From NCBI GenBank assembly GCA_903929485.1, contig CAIYUY010000060.1, forward strand, positions 1-36,324: 36,324 bases of DNA, read 5' to 3'. Each line of letters opens with the position of its first letter. Positions within the stretch are counted from its first letter, which is position 1. Positions 17,542 through 26,477 of this stretch are shown piece by piece. Both the position numbers and the translations under genes were made by a program. The notes beneath the pieces were generated by a model. It was not told the origin of the DNA. It ran no database searches and was given only the letters and a program-made list of their open reading frames with translations. The stretch comes from an uncultured Desulfuromonadales bacterium (GTDB taxonomy: Bacteria > Desulfobacterota > Desulfuromonadia > Geobacterales > CAIOGM01).

Positions 17542-19064
17542 GCCCCTCCACTCTCCAGCGTAAAATAAAACGTGGCCCCTCCACCCGGTACGGCCTCGGC
17601 CCGGATCGCGCCGCCATGGCGCTGAATGATCCGTTGCACCGTGGCCAGGCCGATCCCCAGCCCCTTGAGGCCGTCGAATCCCGGCAGACGCTGGAACGGC
17701 ACGAAGATCTTATCCGCCGCGGCAGGATCGAAACCGGGCCCATTGTCCCTGACAAAATAAGTAGCGCCCCCCGGTTGCGCCGTTACCCCAAACTCGATAA
17801 CCGCGAGCTTCCGGTTACCGGTATACTTCCAGGAATTACCCAGCAGATTCTGTAACACCAAAAAGAGCAACTGCCGGTCGGCGTTAGCCGTTACCCCTTC
17901 ATGAATTTGGAACACAACCTGTCGTCCCGGCTCGGCCTTGCCCAGATCTGCTGCAACGATTCGTGCAATATCACTCAAATCCACCGGTTCCCGTTGCAGC
18001 TCTTCACGGGAGAGCCGGGAAAAATCCAGGAGAGCGGTAATGATCTGCTCCATCCGGACCACCCCTTGGGAAATTTCCTCCAGGTACCGGCAATAGCGCT
18101 GATCCAGCAGGTCGGCGTTATGCTTCAGCACAACTCGACTGTACCCCCCTATCCACTGTAACGGGCTGCGCAGATCATGGGCGACGGTATAATTGAACGC
18201 CTCCAGCTCCCGATTGGCGGCTTCCAGTTCAGCGGCCCGGGCCGCGAGTTCGCCATTGAGGAGCCGGATGTCCGCCTCGGCCTGATTCCGCACGGTCACA
18301 TCCTCGGACACCGCCGCAAAGCTGACGATCTCTCCGGTTTCGCCGCGCAGGGGGAAGATCGAAACCGCCTCCCAGTAGAGATTGCCGTTTTTATGCCGGT
18401 TCTGCAATTCGCCACGCCACTCCCCGCCGGAAAAAATGGTGCGGCGAAGCTCATCGTAAACCTGGGGGGGGATGACGTCCGATTTGAGAAAGTGCGGGTG
18501 GCGCCCGATGACCTCCGCCGCGGAGTAACCGGTCAGCATGGTGAAGCGGGGGTTGACGTAGGTGATGATCCCTTGAGCATCGGCGATAACCACCGAACTG
18601 GGACTTTCGTCCACGACCCGGGAAAGGAGACGAATGTGGGCGTCCTGAGCCTTCACCCGCCGGTTCATGGCATGGAGTGCTCGACATTTGTCGGTGACGG
18701 CAAAGAGCTTGCGGTAATCAACCGGTTTCAGCACGTAATGGTTGAAGCCGATTTCTATGGCGTTCAACAACTGATCGGTGTCGCTATGCGCGGTGACGGC
18801 GATAATGAAGGTATCCGGATTCAGCTCCCGTATGGCCGATGCCATCCGAAGACCATCCATGACCGGCATCCGGATATCGGTGATGACGATCTCCGGCTGC
18901 CGCTCCCGAAACAGCTCCAGGCCGCTGCGGCCGTCTCCGGCGACATAAAGCCTCAGCCCCGGATAGTTCTTCATGAGCATGCCGCTCACCAATTCCCGGA
19001 CATCGGCCTCGTCTTCCACGTACAGCAGCGAACTCTCCGTAACGCTCCGCTCTCCCTCACCCAT
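17538..19064 (-). CDS. REC-PAS hybrid histidine kinase (first tandem paralogue)
   Basis: A 508-residue soluble kinase. Receiver ~12-125 with D63 in IVITDIRMPVMDG and KPVD; PAS ~147-262 (IADAQGIITYVNPRFTMLTGYS); coiled coil; HisKA with H296 in NYTVAHDLRSPL; HATPase_c with LLGNSWKYTGN, DNGPGFD and GLGIGLATVQR. It has the same architecture as the next gene and differs there mainly by a 7-residue longer linker before the His domain, so the pair arose by tandem duplication. I start at ATG 19064, one base after the stop of the upstream kinase with GAGG upstream; the open frame to 19109 would overlap that gene. No membrane anchor is present. Confidence 0.9.
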   Translation of the reverse strand: MGEGERSVTESSLLYVEDEADVRELVSGMLMKNYPGLRLYVAGDGRSGLELFRERQPEIVITDIRMPVMDGLRMASAIRELNPDTFIIAVTAHSDTDQLLNAIEIGFNHYVLKPVDYRKLFAVTDKCRALHAMNRRVKAQDAHIRLLSRVVDESPSSVVIADAQGIITYVNPRFTMLTGYSAAEVIGRHPHFLKSDVIPPQVYDELRRTIFSGGEWRGELQNRHKNGNLYWEAVSIFPLRGETGEIVSFAAVSEDVTVRNQAEADIRLLNGELAARAAELEAANRELEAFNYTVAHDLRSPLQWIGGYSRVVLKHNADLLDQRYCRYLEEISQGVVRMEQIITALLDFSRLSREELQREPVDLSDIARIVAADLGKAEPGRQVVFQIHEGVTANADRQLLFLVLQNLLGNSWKYTGNRKLAVIEFGVTAQPGGATYFVRDNGPGFDPAAADKIFVPFQRLPGFDGLKGLGIGLATVQRIIQRHGGAIRAEAVPGGGATFYFTLESGGA

Positions 19065-19065
19065 G

Positions 19066-21123
19066 TCAGACCTCGATCCTGAATTCCGCGCCGTCGTCCC
19101 TGTTGACAACGGTCAATCTCCCCCCCATGTTGCTCTCAATGATAGTCTTTGCCATGAAGAGGCCGAGCCCGGTGCCCTGTTCCGGCCCCTTGGTAGTAAA
19201 ATAGGGATCAAAAATCTTGTCCAGTATCTCCCGGGGAATTCCCCCGGCGTTATCCCTCACCGTCACCGTCGTCCGCCCCTGTTCTTCACTCAATCCGATA
19301 CTGATAACAGGCTCAACGGTGGCGCGCTCAACGTGGGCATCCCTGGCGTTATTGAGGATATTCAAGAGGACTTGGGAAAATTCATTGGGGTAACCGACGA
19401 TTACCGGGTCGGTGCCGGTCTCCACCTCAACCCGAATCCGGAGCGATCCGAGGCTGCCACCCACCAGGGACAATGTCTTTCCGATAACCTGACTGACCTC
19501 AAAGGGGACCTTCTGCTTGTCCGGCCGAAAAAAACTTCGGAAGTCGTCGATGGTCCGGGACATATGGTTAATCACCTGCATGGACTTTTCCACACGGGCA
19601 TCCAGGAGTTCCTTGGTGAATTCGCCCAGTTCATAGGAAAGCGACAGATCCTGAACCGCCAAACCCAGGGTGTTCAGCGGCTGCCGCCACTGGTGAGCTA
19701 TGTTGCCGATCATTTCCCCCATGGCCGCCAGACGGTTCTGATGCATGAGCAGATGATCTTTTTCTCGAAGTTCTTCCAAAGCCCGCAGCCGTCGGGCGGT
19801 TTCCTGCTGTAGCGCCTGCTCCGCATCCCGGCGGCGCGCCTCCCTGTCAAAATTATCCAGGGCAAAGGAGATATCGCCGGCCATCTGTTGCAGAAGCTCC
19901 ACCAGTTGCTGGTCAAAATAGTCCGGCTCCCCGGCGTACAACGTAAACGCGCCGACGGCCTTACCGTTTTGCCGCAAGGCAAAAGCAGCGGCGGAGCAGA
20001 ATCCGGAGGCAACGGCCAGGGTATGCCAGGGAGAGGATGGATCAGCGGGAAAATCATTGCAGACATGATGCGAATTTTCGCGGATGGCGCTCCCCGTGGG
20101 CTCGAACCCCCTGGGTTCCGCCATGATGAAGGCGCTGACGGTTTCCAGATAAACAACTTTTTCACCAAAAGACGCCACCGGCCGCAGTGAGCCGGACTCT
20201 TCCACCAAACCGATCCAGGCCAGCAGAAATCCTCCATGGTCAATGGCTATACGACAAAACTCACGGAACAGCTGCTCCCGGTCAGAGAAATGGACGATGG
20301 CCTTGTTGGTTTCGCTCAAGGCCGTATAAAGCCGATTGAGCCGGCGGACCCGGTGCTCGGCAAGCCGGCGTTCCGTAATGTCGTAAAGCGTGGAGCGGCT
20401 CATCAGATACCGACCTTCCTGATCGGTAACCGTCGTGGCGCTCAGGGAGACAGGGAGAACCGTTCCATCCTTGCGCAGCAGATCAAACTCCAGATTCTGA
20501 ACGGCGCCATATTTTTTGAACCGTTGAAAATTAGACTGGAACGTCCGGAAACTTTCCCGGGTGAGGAGATCCGGGAATTTCATCTTACCGATGATCTCTT
20601 CCCTTTGATACCCAAGCCACTGGAGTTCAGTATCATTAATCCTGAGATAGCACCCTTCCGCGTCCAGGGAATGATAGCCGCAGGGGGCGCGCTCATAGAG
20701 ATCCTGGATCTCCGCGGCGGATTTAGCCAATTCAGCCACTTTACGCCGCAGCTCCCGATTCCGGGCCTCCTCGGCCTCCCTATAGACGCTGATGTCGTGA
20801 ACGACGGAGAAAAGATAGCAGCGACCGCCCATCTCCAGGGGGCCGGAGCGCACCTCAACGTCCCGCAGTGAACCGTCGGCGAGACAATGCCTGCCGATAC
20901 GACGTGATCCCTTTTCCGCAACCCCCCGCCAACCGGATCGTTGGCTGTCATCCGTCGTCACGGCGTCAAGATCGGCACGATTCAACGTCTTGAATCGCTC
21001 CGGTGCATACCCATAGAACGTACAGGCAGCGGAATTGACGTCCAGCACTGCTCCCGTCTCCGGGTCACTGAGGAGCATGATCGTGTGATCGTTGCGAAAG
21101 AAAAATTCAGAGCAGACGTCCAT
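19066..21123 (-). CDS. PAS-PAS-GAF sensor histidine kinase
   Basis: A 685-residue soluble sensor, first gene of the five-gene operon. PAS1 ~10-115 (TIMLLSDPETGAVLDVNSAA), PAS2 ~140-255 (YLRINDTELQWLGYQREEIIG), GAF-type domain ~270-425, coiled coil, then HisKA with H477 in IGNIAHQWRQPLN, the subtype common in delta- and epsilonproteobacteria. HATPase_c has LLNILNNARDA, DNAGGI, IFDPYFTTK and GTGLGLFMAK. No TM helix, so cytoplasmic cues (redox, ligand or light) are likely. ATG 21123 is preceded by a weak GGAAATC. It has no receiver of its own; the two downstream REC-kinases and the REC-GGDEF are candidate phosphoacceptors. Confidence 0.9.
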   Translation of the reverse strand: MDVCSEFFFRNDHTIMLLSDPETGAVLDVNSAACTFYGYAPERFKTLNRADLDAVTTDDSQRSGWRGVAEKGSRRIGRHCLADGSLRDVEVRSGPLEMGGRCYLFSVVHDISVYREAEEARNRELRRKVAELAKSAAEIQDLYERAPCGYHSLDAEGCYLRINDTELQWLGYQREEIIGKMKFPDLLTRESFRTFQSNFQRFKKYGAVQNLEFDLLRKDGTVLPVSLSATTVTDQEGRYLMSRSTLYDITERRLAEHRVRRLNRLYTALSETNKAIVHFSDREQLFREFCRIAIDHGGFLLAWIGLVEESGSLRPVASFGEKVVYLETVSAFIMAEPRGFEPTGSAIRENSHHVCNDFPADPSSPWHTLAVASGFCSAAAFALRQNGKAVGAFTLYAGEPDYFDQQLVELLQQMAGDISFALDNFDREARRRDAEQALQQETARRLRALEELREKDHLLMHQNRLAAMGEMIGNIAHQWRQPLNTLGLAVQDLSLSYELGEFTKELLDARVEKSMQVINHMSRTIDDFRSFFRPDKQKVPFEVSQVIGKTLSLVGGSLGSLRIRVEVETGTDPVIVGYPNEFSQVLLNILNNARDAHVERATVEPVISIGLSEEQGRTTVTVRDNAGGIPREILDKIFDPYFTTKGPEQGTGLGLFMAKTIIESNMGGRLTVVNRDDGAEFRIEV

Positions 21124-21201
21124 CTCATGATTTCCGTTTTGCTTATGAGGGTGATCTTGGCGACAAATCCGGCAACGGTGACAGATACGTCACGCCTACA
21201 C

Positions 21202-21229
21202 ATTATGAACAGAAAAATTTAACTGTCAA
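21202..21229 (-). promoter_or_regulatory. Promoter of the five-gene signalling operon
   Basis: Reading leftwards, TTGACA (21224-21229) and CATAAT (21202-21207), 16-bp spacer; a TAATGT at 21200-21205 offers an 18-bp alternative. The start codon of the first kinase is about 75 bp downstream. No clear promoter appears in the gaps inside the operon. Confidence 0.6.
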
Positions 21230-21401
21230 CTTGAATTAAATCACCGCCGCCCGAACCGGTTCGCCGCAACCCCAAACCATCGCCATCTCCTGCCTGTTTT
21301 CAGGTGCGCCTCTCCCCGCAACTATGATAGAATATGCAAATAAGCATACGATTACTTTGCAAGCAGACCACATTCAGGTCGCCATATCAGGAGGTAATAC
21401 C

Positions 21402-22508
21402 ATGACAAGCACCGTTTTCTTCGCGGATCTTAGGACAGGCGCGAAAGAGAATCTGTTCCACAAGATCGGCAGGCTCATGCGGCAGTGCGGCCTGGAGGAG
21501 TGCATCGCCCCCGGAGACCTGGTCGCGGTGAAGGTACATTTCGGGGAACGGGGGAACCACAGCTTCATCAGGCCGGTCTTTCTCCGGCGGGTCGTTGAGG
21601 AACTGCAACAGTGCGGCGCCCTCCCTTTCCTCACCGACTCCTCAACTCTTTATCCGGGAGAACGTAAGGAAGCAATCTCGGCGCTCCGCTGCGCCATCGA
21701 AAACGGCTTTGCCTACGCCACCGTAAACGCTCCCCTGATCATGCTGGACGGCCTCCGGGGACATACCGCCGTGGAGGTTCCCGTTGCGGGGGAGTTGCTG
21801 AAAAAAGTCTCCATCGGCGCCGCCATCGTGGAGGCCGACGCCCTGGTGGCGGTCTCCCACTTCAAGTGTCACGAACTGACCGGATTCGGCGGCGCTCTCA
21901 AAAATCTGGGGATGGGGTGCGCCGGCCGTGAAGGGAAGATGCTGCAGCACTCCACCGTCGGCCCCACGGTCTCGGCGAAACGTTGCAGCTCCTGCGGCCG
22001 CTGTGTCACCTCCTGCGCCCACGACGCCATCTCCTTCCCTGCCGGAACCGCCTGGATCAATGAGGAACTCTGCGTCGGCTGCGCCCACTGCGTCACCGCC
22101 TGCCCGGAAAAGGCGATCAACATCCGGTGGGACGAAGCCGGCGATCTGGTCATGAAAAAAATGGCCGAACACGCCCTGGGTGCGGTGGCGGGTAAAAGGA
22201 GTAAATCCCTGTTTCTCAACTTCATCACCCAGGTTTCGCCGGCCTGCGACTGCTACGGCTATAGCGACGCCCCCATTGTCAACGACATCGGCATCTGCGC
22301 CTCCATGGACCCGGTAGCCCTTGACCAGGCCTGCGCCGACTTGGTAAATGGGGCAAGAGGGAATCATGAAACCGCCCTCCAAGAGGGGTTCGAACCGGGG
22401 GGGGATAAATTCCGGGGGGTCTACCCGATGGTCAACTGGGAAGTGCAGCTGGAACATGGGGAAAAGATTGGACTGGGGAGCAGGGCATATAACCTGGTGA
22501 AACTCTGA
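21402..22508 (+). CDS. DUF362 protein with two 4Fe-4S ferredoxin clusters
   Basis: A 368-residue protein. The N-terminal ~185 residues are a DUF362 domain (VAVKVHFGERGNHSFIRP, SHFKCHELTGFGGALKNLGMG). A bacterial ferredoxin insert follows with C195-C198-C201-C205 and C224-C227-C230-C234 (CSSCGRC..., CVGCAHCVTACPEKA), enough for two 4Fe-4S clusters. The family's CDC segment (SPACDCYGYSD) and a DxVALDQA segment lie near the C-terminus. The biochemical role of DUF362 proteins is not settled; electron transfer is likely from the clusters. ATG 21402 follows GGAGG at ideal spacing, whereas the frame's first ATG at 21324 does not. Monocistronic, ending in a strong terminator. Confidence 0.88.
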   Translation: MTSTVFFADLRTGAKENLFHKIGRLMRQCGLEECIAPGDLVAVKVHFGERGNHSFIRPVFLRRVVEELQQCGALPFLTDSSTLYPGERKEAISALRCAIENGFAYATVNAPLIMLDGLRGHTAVEVPVAGELLKKVSIGAAIVEADALVAVSHFKCHELTGFGGALKNLGMGCAGREGKMLQHSTVGPTVSAKRCSSCGRCVTSCAHDAISFPAGTAWINEELCVGCAHCVTACPEKAINIRWDEAGDLVMKKMAEHALGAVAGKRSKSLFLNFITQVSPACDCYGYSDAPIVNDIGICASMDPVALDQACADLVNGARGNHETALQEGFEPGGDKFRGVYPMVNWEVQLEHGEKIGLGSRAYNLVKL

Positions 22509-22548
22509 AACGACAAGGGCCGGAGATACTCTCCGGCCCTTGTCGTTT
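22508..22548. terminator. Strong bidirectional intrinsic terminator
   Basis: An 18-bp perfect stem, AAACGACAAGGGCCGGAG (22508-22525) with its complement (22531-22548), 5-nt loop ATACT. It ends in GTCGTTTTG on the plus strand and GTCGTTTCA on the minus strand, between the convergent DUF362 and radical SAM genes. Confidence 0.93.
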
Positions 22549-22599
22549 TGTCGCCCATTCTCCTTGACAGCCCAATTGAGGCCTCAAGATCCAGCGTCT

Positions 22600-24120
22600 C
22601 TACGGTATGGGCGCTATGGCCGGATGACGATCCAACTCCTGCCCCTTGGCATGCCCCTTCACCGCTCTCATCAACGCCTTGACCTCTTCCGGCATATCCT
22701 TGCCGTTCTTCATGGCAGCCTTCATCTGTCCCGCCAGGTACGAGTGATTGATAAAAATATCCAACACCGACAGCATGAACTCCTGCTTCCAGGGGGTGAG
22801 TTCGTGCAGATGCTTGAATTTATGCATGTAAAATTTCTGCGCGGCCTTGCCAAGCTCCATTTCGAGCTCTTCCACCGTCATGTTTTTCGGCTTTATTACC
22901 GCCTCCACCAGGTTGTATTTACTGTAATCCTTGGTAAATACATACGGTTCCAGCTGCGGGTACAGGTCCGCGTAGGGCCAGGGGGCGATCGCCAGGAAAA
23001 AGGCCATGTCCGGGTTATAATGCATGGCAAGTTCCACTGTCTGGGCGATTGACTCGGAAGTATCGTCGGGAAGACCGAGAACAAGCGAGGTCTCCGAAAC
23101 GATATCGGCGGCATTGATAATGTCGATGGCCTGCTTGGAATGGGATACTTCAGTATCTTTATTAAAGAGATCCAGCGTCTCCTGGGATCCGGCTTCAACC
23201 CCCACATAGATATGCTCCACACCGGCTTTCTTATATTTCCACATGATATCGGCGTCGCGGAGAATATCATCCACACGGGTTTCCATGAGGAGTTTGACCG
23301 GAACCTGGCGCTGGATCATCAGATCGAGTATTTTCTCCCAGCGCAGACGATCATAGGTCGGCAATTCATCGGCAAGCATGGCTACTTCAACGCCGTAAGT
23401 TGTACTCAGCATCTCGATCTCGTCAACAACGTTCTCGGCGGAACGGGCGCGCCAGGTCTGCGCCCAGAAGAGCTGCTGGGAACAGAAAGAACACTGGGAC
23501 TTGCAACCGCGAGCCGTGGAGATGATAGCCAGCCGGGCGTTTTTCTTGGCGCGATAGGTATAAATCGGCCACTCCACCAGATCCCAGGCTGTGGGAAGAT
23601 TATCCAGATCGTGAATATAGGCGGCCTTGGGGGTAACCACAACCGCGTCATCCCGCCAGAACGCAATTCCGTTCACCGAGGAGGGATCACCGACGGCGTT
23701 GAGACAGTCCAGCAATTCAACAAGTGTTACCTCCCCTTCACCGCGAACGATATAGTCAAGGACTCCGTGACTCTCCTTGAGCAGTTCATCATAGCAGAAG
23801 GCGGCATGGACATTTCCCAGCACCGTAACGACGGAAGGATTGATTTGCTTGGCCAGATCACACAATTCCAGAGCCTTGCAGATGGAGGCGGTATAGGCCG
23901 TTGTCGCGATGACATCCGGCTTGAACGTCTCCATGCGAGCCTTTATCTCCGGCCACTTGTGCCAGAGTGACATGGCGTCATAATAGTCCACCTCGTACCC
24001 GGCGGCGCGCAACGAGCCGGCCATGTAGACAAACCCCACATTGAGCCAAGTACCGGCCGACTCAACAACGCCGGAATGGTACGGAGGGGTGATGAGTGCT
24101 ACTCTCTTGATCTTGTTCAT
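22600..24120 (-). CDS. BchE-like B12-type radical SAM protein
   Basis: A 506-residue protein. The N-terminal ~180 residues resemble the cobalamin-binding half of BchE-type enzymes (PYHSGVVESAGTW, AGYEVDYYDAM, VTVLGNVHA, DYIVRGEGE). No DxHxxG motif is present, so if cobalamin binds it is without the lower His ligand. The radical SAM core starts at TARGCKSQCSFCS, with C206, C210 and C213 for the 4Fe-4S cluster. A C-terminal helical region of ~120 residues follows. BchE makes the fifth ring of bacteriochlorophyll; nothing else here suggests phototrophy, so this is a paralogue with another substrate. ATG 24120 follows AGGGG. The LuxE-like gene and a second radical SAM gene lie upstream on the same strand. 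Family firm, reaction unknown. Confidence 0.85.
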   Translation of the reverse strand: MNKIKRVALITPPYHSGVVESAGTWLNVGFVYMAGSLRAAGYEVDYYDAMSLWHKWPEIKARMETFKPDVIATTAYTASICKALELCDLAKQINPSVVTVLGNVHAAFCYDELLKESHGVLDYIVRGEGEVTLVELLDCLNAVGDPSSVNGIAFWRDDAVVVTPKAAYIHDLDNLPTAWDLVEWPIYTYRAKKNARLAIISTARGCKSQCSFCSQQLFWAQTWRARSAENVVDEIEMLSTTYGVEVAMLADELPTYDRLRWEKILDLMIQRQVPVKLLMETRVDDILRDADIMWKYKKAGVEHIYVGVEAGSQETLDLFNKDTEVSHSKQAIDIINAADIVSETSLVLGLPDDTSESIAQTVELAMHYNPDMAFFLAIAPWPYADLYPQLEPYVFTKDYSKYNLVEAVIKPKNMTVEELEMELGKAAQKFYMHKFKHLHELTPWKQEFMLSVLDIFINHSYLAGQMKAAMKNGKDMPEEVKALMRAVKGHAKGQELDRHPAIAPIP

Positions 24121-24268
24121 TTCTATCCCCTTGGTGCCCCACGCTGCCGAGACGACGGCAGGTGTCAGCCACTCTTCGCATATTCATGAGGAGTATAAAC
24201 CGGGACATCGTAAAGGAAAAGATGAGGTAAGTCCAGAAAAAAGGGGGAATATCCACGGTGGGGAATCA

Positions 24269-24298
24269 AATAAAGAACAGAATTTTGACAAAGGTCAA
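24269..24298 (-). promoter_or_regulatory. Possible promoter of the BchE-like gene
   Basis: Reading leftwards, TTGACC (24293-24298) and TTTATT (24269-24274), 18-bp spacer, just downstream of a terminator hairpin and 150 bp before the start codon. It suggests this gene can be transcribed apart from the LuxE-like pair. Confidence 0.4.
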
Positions 24299-24306
24299 GA
24301 ACAAAG

Positions 24307-24337
24307 ATACCGGCCGGGATAAGCACCCGGCCGGTAT
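24307..24337 (-). terminator. Hairpin after the small membrane protein gene
   Basis: Perfect 12-bp stem ATACCGGCCGGG (24307-24318) with CCCGGCCGGTAT (24326-24337), 7-nt loop. On the minus strand it is followed by CTTTGTTCTT, a moderate U-rich tail. It lies 38 bp after the stop codon of the membrane protein gene. Confidence 0.65.
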
Positions 24338-24375
24338 GCGGAAATAGAAATTGCTCGGTAACCGGTGGAGGCCGG

Positions 24376-24726
24376 CTAGTGAAATACCTTTCTGAATATG
24401 GCAAGGTAGCCGGCCGCGAAACAGCCGAAAAGAATGACATGTTTGTACATCAGCATCTTCCTCCGAACCCGTTCGGCGTCGGCGCCATACCAGTTCTCCA
24501 CGTAGGTAAAAGTACGACCGGCGCCGGTGGCCATGATGATGACCATGGCCACGACGCTTCCCCAGAAAAAGAGCCGCTCCAGACTGTTCAGCACCGAAAC
24601 GACCTCCGGATGATCCAGATGGGCGTTGTGCAGCAGGGCAATGGTGACAATGGCCGCCAGCCAGATACCCGCGGCAAAATCATGAAGGAATCCGTTGAAG
24701 ATAATCGCGCTTTTTTTCAGATCCAT
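24376..24726 (-). CDS. Small multi-helix membrane protein
   Basis: A 116-residue protein with three to four hydrophobic helices: FNGFLHDFAAGIWLAAIVTIALL, LERLFFWGSVVAMVIIMATGA, and KHVILFGCFAAGYLAIF. Histidines at HDF, LLHNAHLDH and YKHV, near or in the helices, could bind haem or metal, but there is no family match I recognise. ATG 24726 follows GGAG at 8 nt. It is 70 bp after the LuxE-like gene on the same strand and before a terminator, so the two are probably co-transcribed. A membrane partner of the neighbouring enzymes is inferred from position only. Confidence 0.65.
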   Translation of the reverse strand: MDLKKSAIIFNGFLHDFAAGIWLAAIVTIALLHNAHLDHPEVVSVLNSLERLFFWGSVVAMVIIMATGAGRTFTYVENWYGADAERVRRKMLMYKHVILFGCFAAGYLAIFRKVFH

Positions 24727-24796
24727 GGAAGCAGCTCCGCTACACCAAAGGGGTCAACAATTACGTCCGGGATGACAAGCAACGAACGTGCGGTTG

Positions 24797-26281
24797 TCAG
24801 CTCTTGGGAGTTTTGGGGATAAGTGAAGGTCCCGGCTTCTCCGACTGAATGCCTTCGGGATGATCCTTCAACAGCTGCTTGTCCGATTCCCCCGTGTACC
24901 ACTCCATCGGCCGGTCGCTCTGGTCCCTGAAGGTGTTCAGCGCCTCGTCACGCAACTGTGCGGCCTCCTCGTCGGACTGGGCCATGAGAATCTCGTCCAC
25001 CACCTGCGGGCAGGAGGCTACCGAACCGGGACGAGCCTCGATCTCTTCGCGGATGCTGGGCGCCACTTTCTGGTCCTTGGCGATGCGCATTTTCAGATCT
25101 ATGGAAAAATTTACATAGGTCTCAAGCATCCTGAAGATAGTCGAGTCCCCCATGGCGCTGATCGGTTTTTCATCCGGCAGCGGCGAGACCTTGCCGTTTT
25201 CGATCTTGGCCCTCCCCACCATCTCGCAGCCGGTGCCGCCATCGGTGGTGTAGCCCAGGTTGTCGGTGATGACCGCCAGGACCGTGGGGACATTGGCCAG
25301 ATCCCAATGGGCAAGAAGACCGATCTCTCCGTCGGGAAGCGGCGTAAGCTTGTCAATATCCATGGCCAGAACCCGTGACCAGGGAGGGACAGGGCGGGTC
25401 CGTTTGCGCGGAGGGAGCCCCTTCACGTGACGGCGCAGGGAATCGTCAAACAGGTTGGTCGCCGTTTCGGCCTCTCCCAGGACGTTGACACAGTGAGAAT
25501 CGGGGACCTCAAGGATCTCCGTGACCATGGCCAGATAATCCGCGCGGGTCACCACGCCGAATCTCCCCCGATAGCCGCCGCCGTCGCAGACCCGGCTCCC
25601 CGGAGGAAGGTGAAACGACATCTTCTTCCTCCGGCACGCCTGGAAGAAATAGACATAGGCCGAGGTGGCGCCGATGAGAGCCACCGGCACGCCGCTGGCC
25701 TCCGCCTCCCGCAGCGCCTTAATGAGACCTTTCACGTCGATGCCGCTCCTTCCCAGGAGGAACATGCTGTCCGGTGTCCCGAATGCCTGGCGCGTCTGCT
25801 CCATCCCGATGGCCATCCCCATGGAGGGGGCCATCTCCGGACTGGGGGCAAGAATCAGTATCCGGCACCGCTTCCCCTCCTGGAAATCAGGGAAGAGATA
25901 CGCACCGGTCATGGTCTTATTGGCGGCGAAAACAAGCTTTTTACCGTCTTCATCACGAAAAATTCTTCCCCGCTGCGTCAGACTGGTGGTGCCGCCGGTG
26001 AGGCAGGCCATCACCGACTGCTCCAGCGGAAACGAGGCCACCAGGTGGGTCTTGAACATGTCATTATACACCAGTGGCACATCCTGCCACCGGGTGACAT
26101 CCTCCTTCTTCACTTTCTTGGCGTCGCAGAATTCACGGAAAATTTTGTTCGTCTCAAACTGTAAGGCAAACAGTTCCAGGGCATGTTCATTGAAGGAGGG
26201 AAGTTCGGCATCAACTCCCGCGGCGATGACGCCAAGGGTAGCCTCGGTCAGGCGATGAGTGTCGCTGCTGTTCGTAGACAT
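24797..26281 (-). CDS. LuxE-like acyl-activating (acyl-protein synthetase) enzyme
   Basis: A 494-residue member of the LuxE/phenylacetate-CoA-ligase-like adenylating family. Diagnostic segments: FNEHALELFALQFETNKIFREFC near the N-terminus, the nucleotide-binding LTGGTTSLTQRGRIFRDED (~92-110), CDGGGYRGRF, NVLGEAETATNLFDD and TDNLGYTTDGGTGCEMVGR, the adenylate-binding C-terminal part. LuxE activates fatty acids with ATP and carries them as acyl-enzyme to the LuxC reductase; no LuxC is here. At 494 aa it is well over the ~370 usual for LuxE, mostly through an acidic C-terminal tail of ~110 residues. CAGGAGT precedes ATG 26281. Its position between two radical SAM enzymes suggests activation of a carboxylate made or modified by them, which is inference. 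Confidence 0.8.
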   Translation of the reverse strand: MSTNSSDTHRLTEATLGVIAAGVDAELPSFNEHALELFALQFETNKIFREFCDAKKVKKEDVTRWQDVPLVYNDMFKTHLVASFPLEQSVMACLTGGTTSLTQRGRIFRDEDGKKLVFAANKTMTGAYLFPDFQEGKRCRILILAPSPEMAPSMGMAIGMEQTRQAFGTPDSMFLLGRSGIDVKGLIKALREAEASGVPVALIGATSAYVYFFQACRRKKMSFHLPPGSRVCDGGGYRGRFGVVTRADYLAMVTEILEVPDSHCVNVLGEAETATNLFDDSLRRHVKGLPPRKRTRPVPPWSRVLAMDIDKLTPLPDGEIGLLAHWDLANVPTVLAVITDNLGYTTDGGTGCEMVGRAKIENGKVSPLPDEKPISAMGDSTIFRMLETYVNFSIDLKMRIAKDQKVAPSIREEIEARPGSVASCPQVVDEILMAQSDEEAAQLRDEALNTFRDQSDRPMEWYTGESDKQLLKDHPEGIQSEKPGPSLIPKTPKS

Positions 26282-26477
26282 GAAGTGACTCCTGTATGAT
26301 CCGCTGGTTTAACAACACGATAATCTACTTCGGCAGCATGGCTATGCATTTTTCGCGCCAAGGTATCAGTGGAGATACTGATTGAATAAGCCGTCTCGAC
26401 ATGAAAACAGGGAGATCCCCCGGCGGACAGTTGCCGTTTTATTAAGCAAAAGTGCCTATAAACCGCTCGACTGACGC

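Noticed and set aside
16609-19082. Two ~300-codon plus-strand frames (16609-17508, 18177-19082)
   Set aside because: Both are antisense to the tandem kinases, in the same relative phase, as expected from codon bias in a duplicated gene. No domains.
22600-24120. Assignment as true BchE (bacteriochlorophyll cyclase)
   Set aside because: The similarity is to the family, but no other tetrapyrrole or photosynthesis gene is nearby and the organism type is not phototrophic.
26430-26460. Sigma-54 promoter (GGCACTTTTGCTT on the minus strand) before the LuxE-like gene
   Set aside because: The GG and GC elements are 7 nt apart instead of 10, and the site lies at the 3' side of the radical SAM gene with poor placement.
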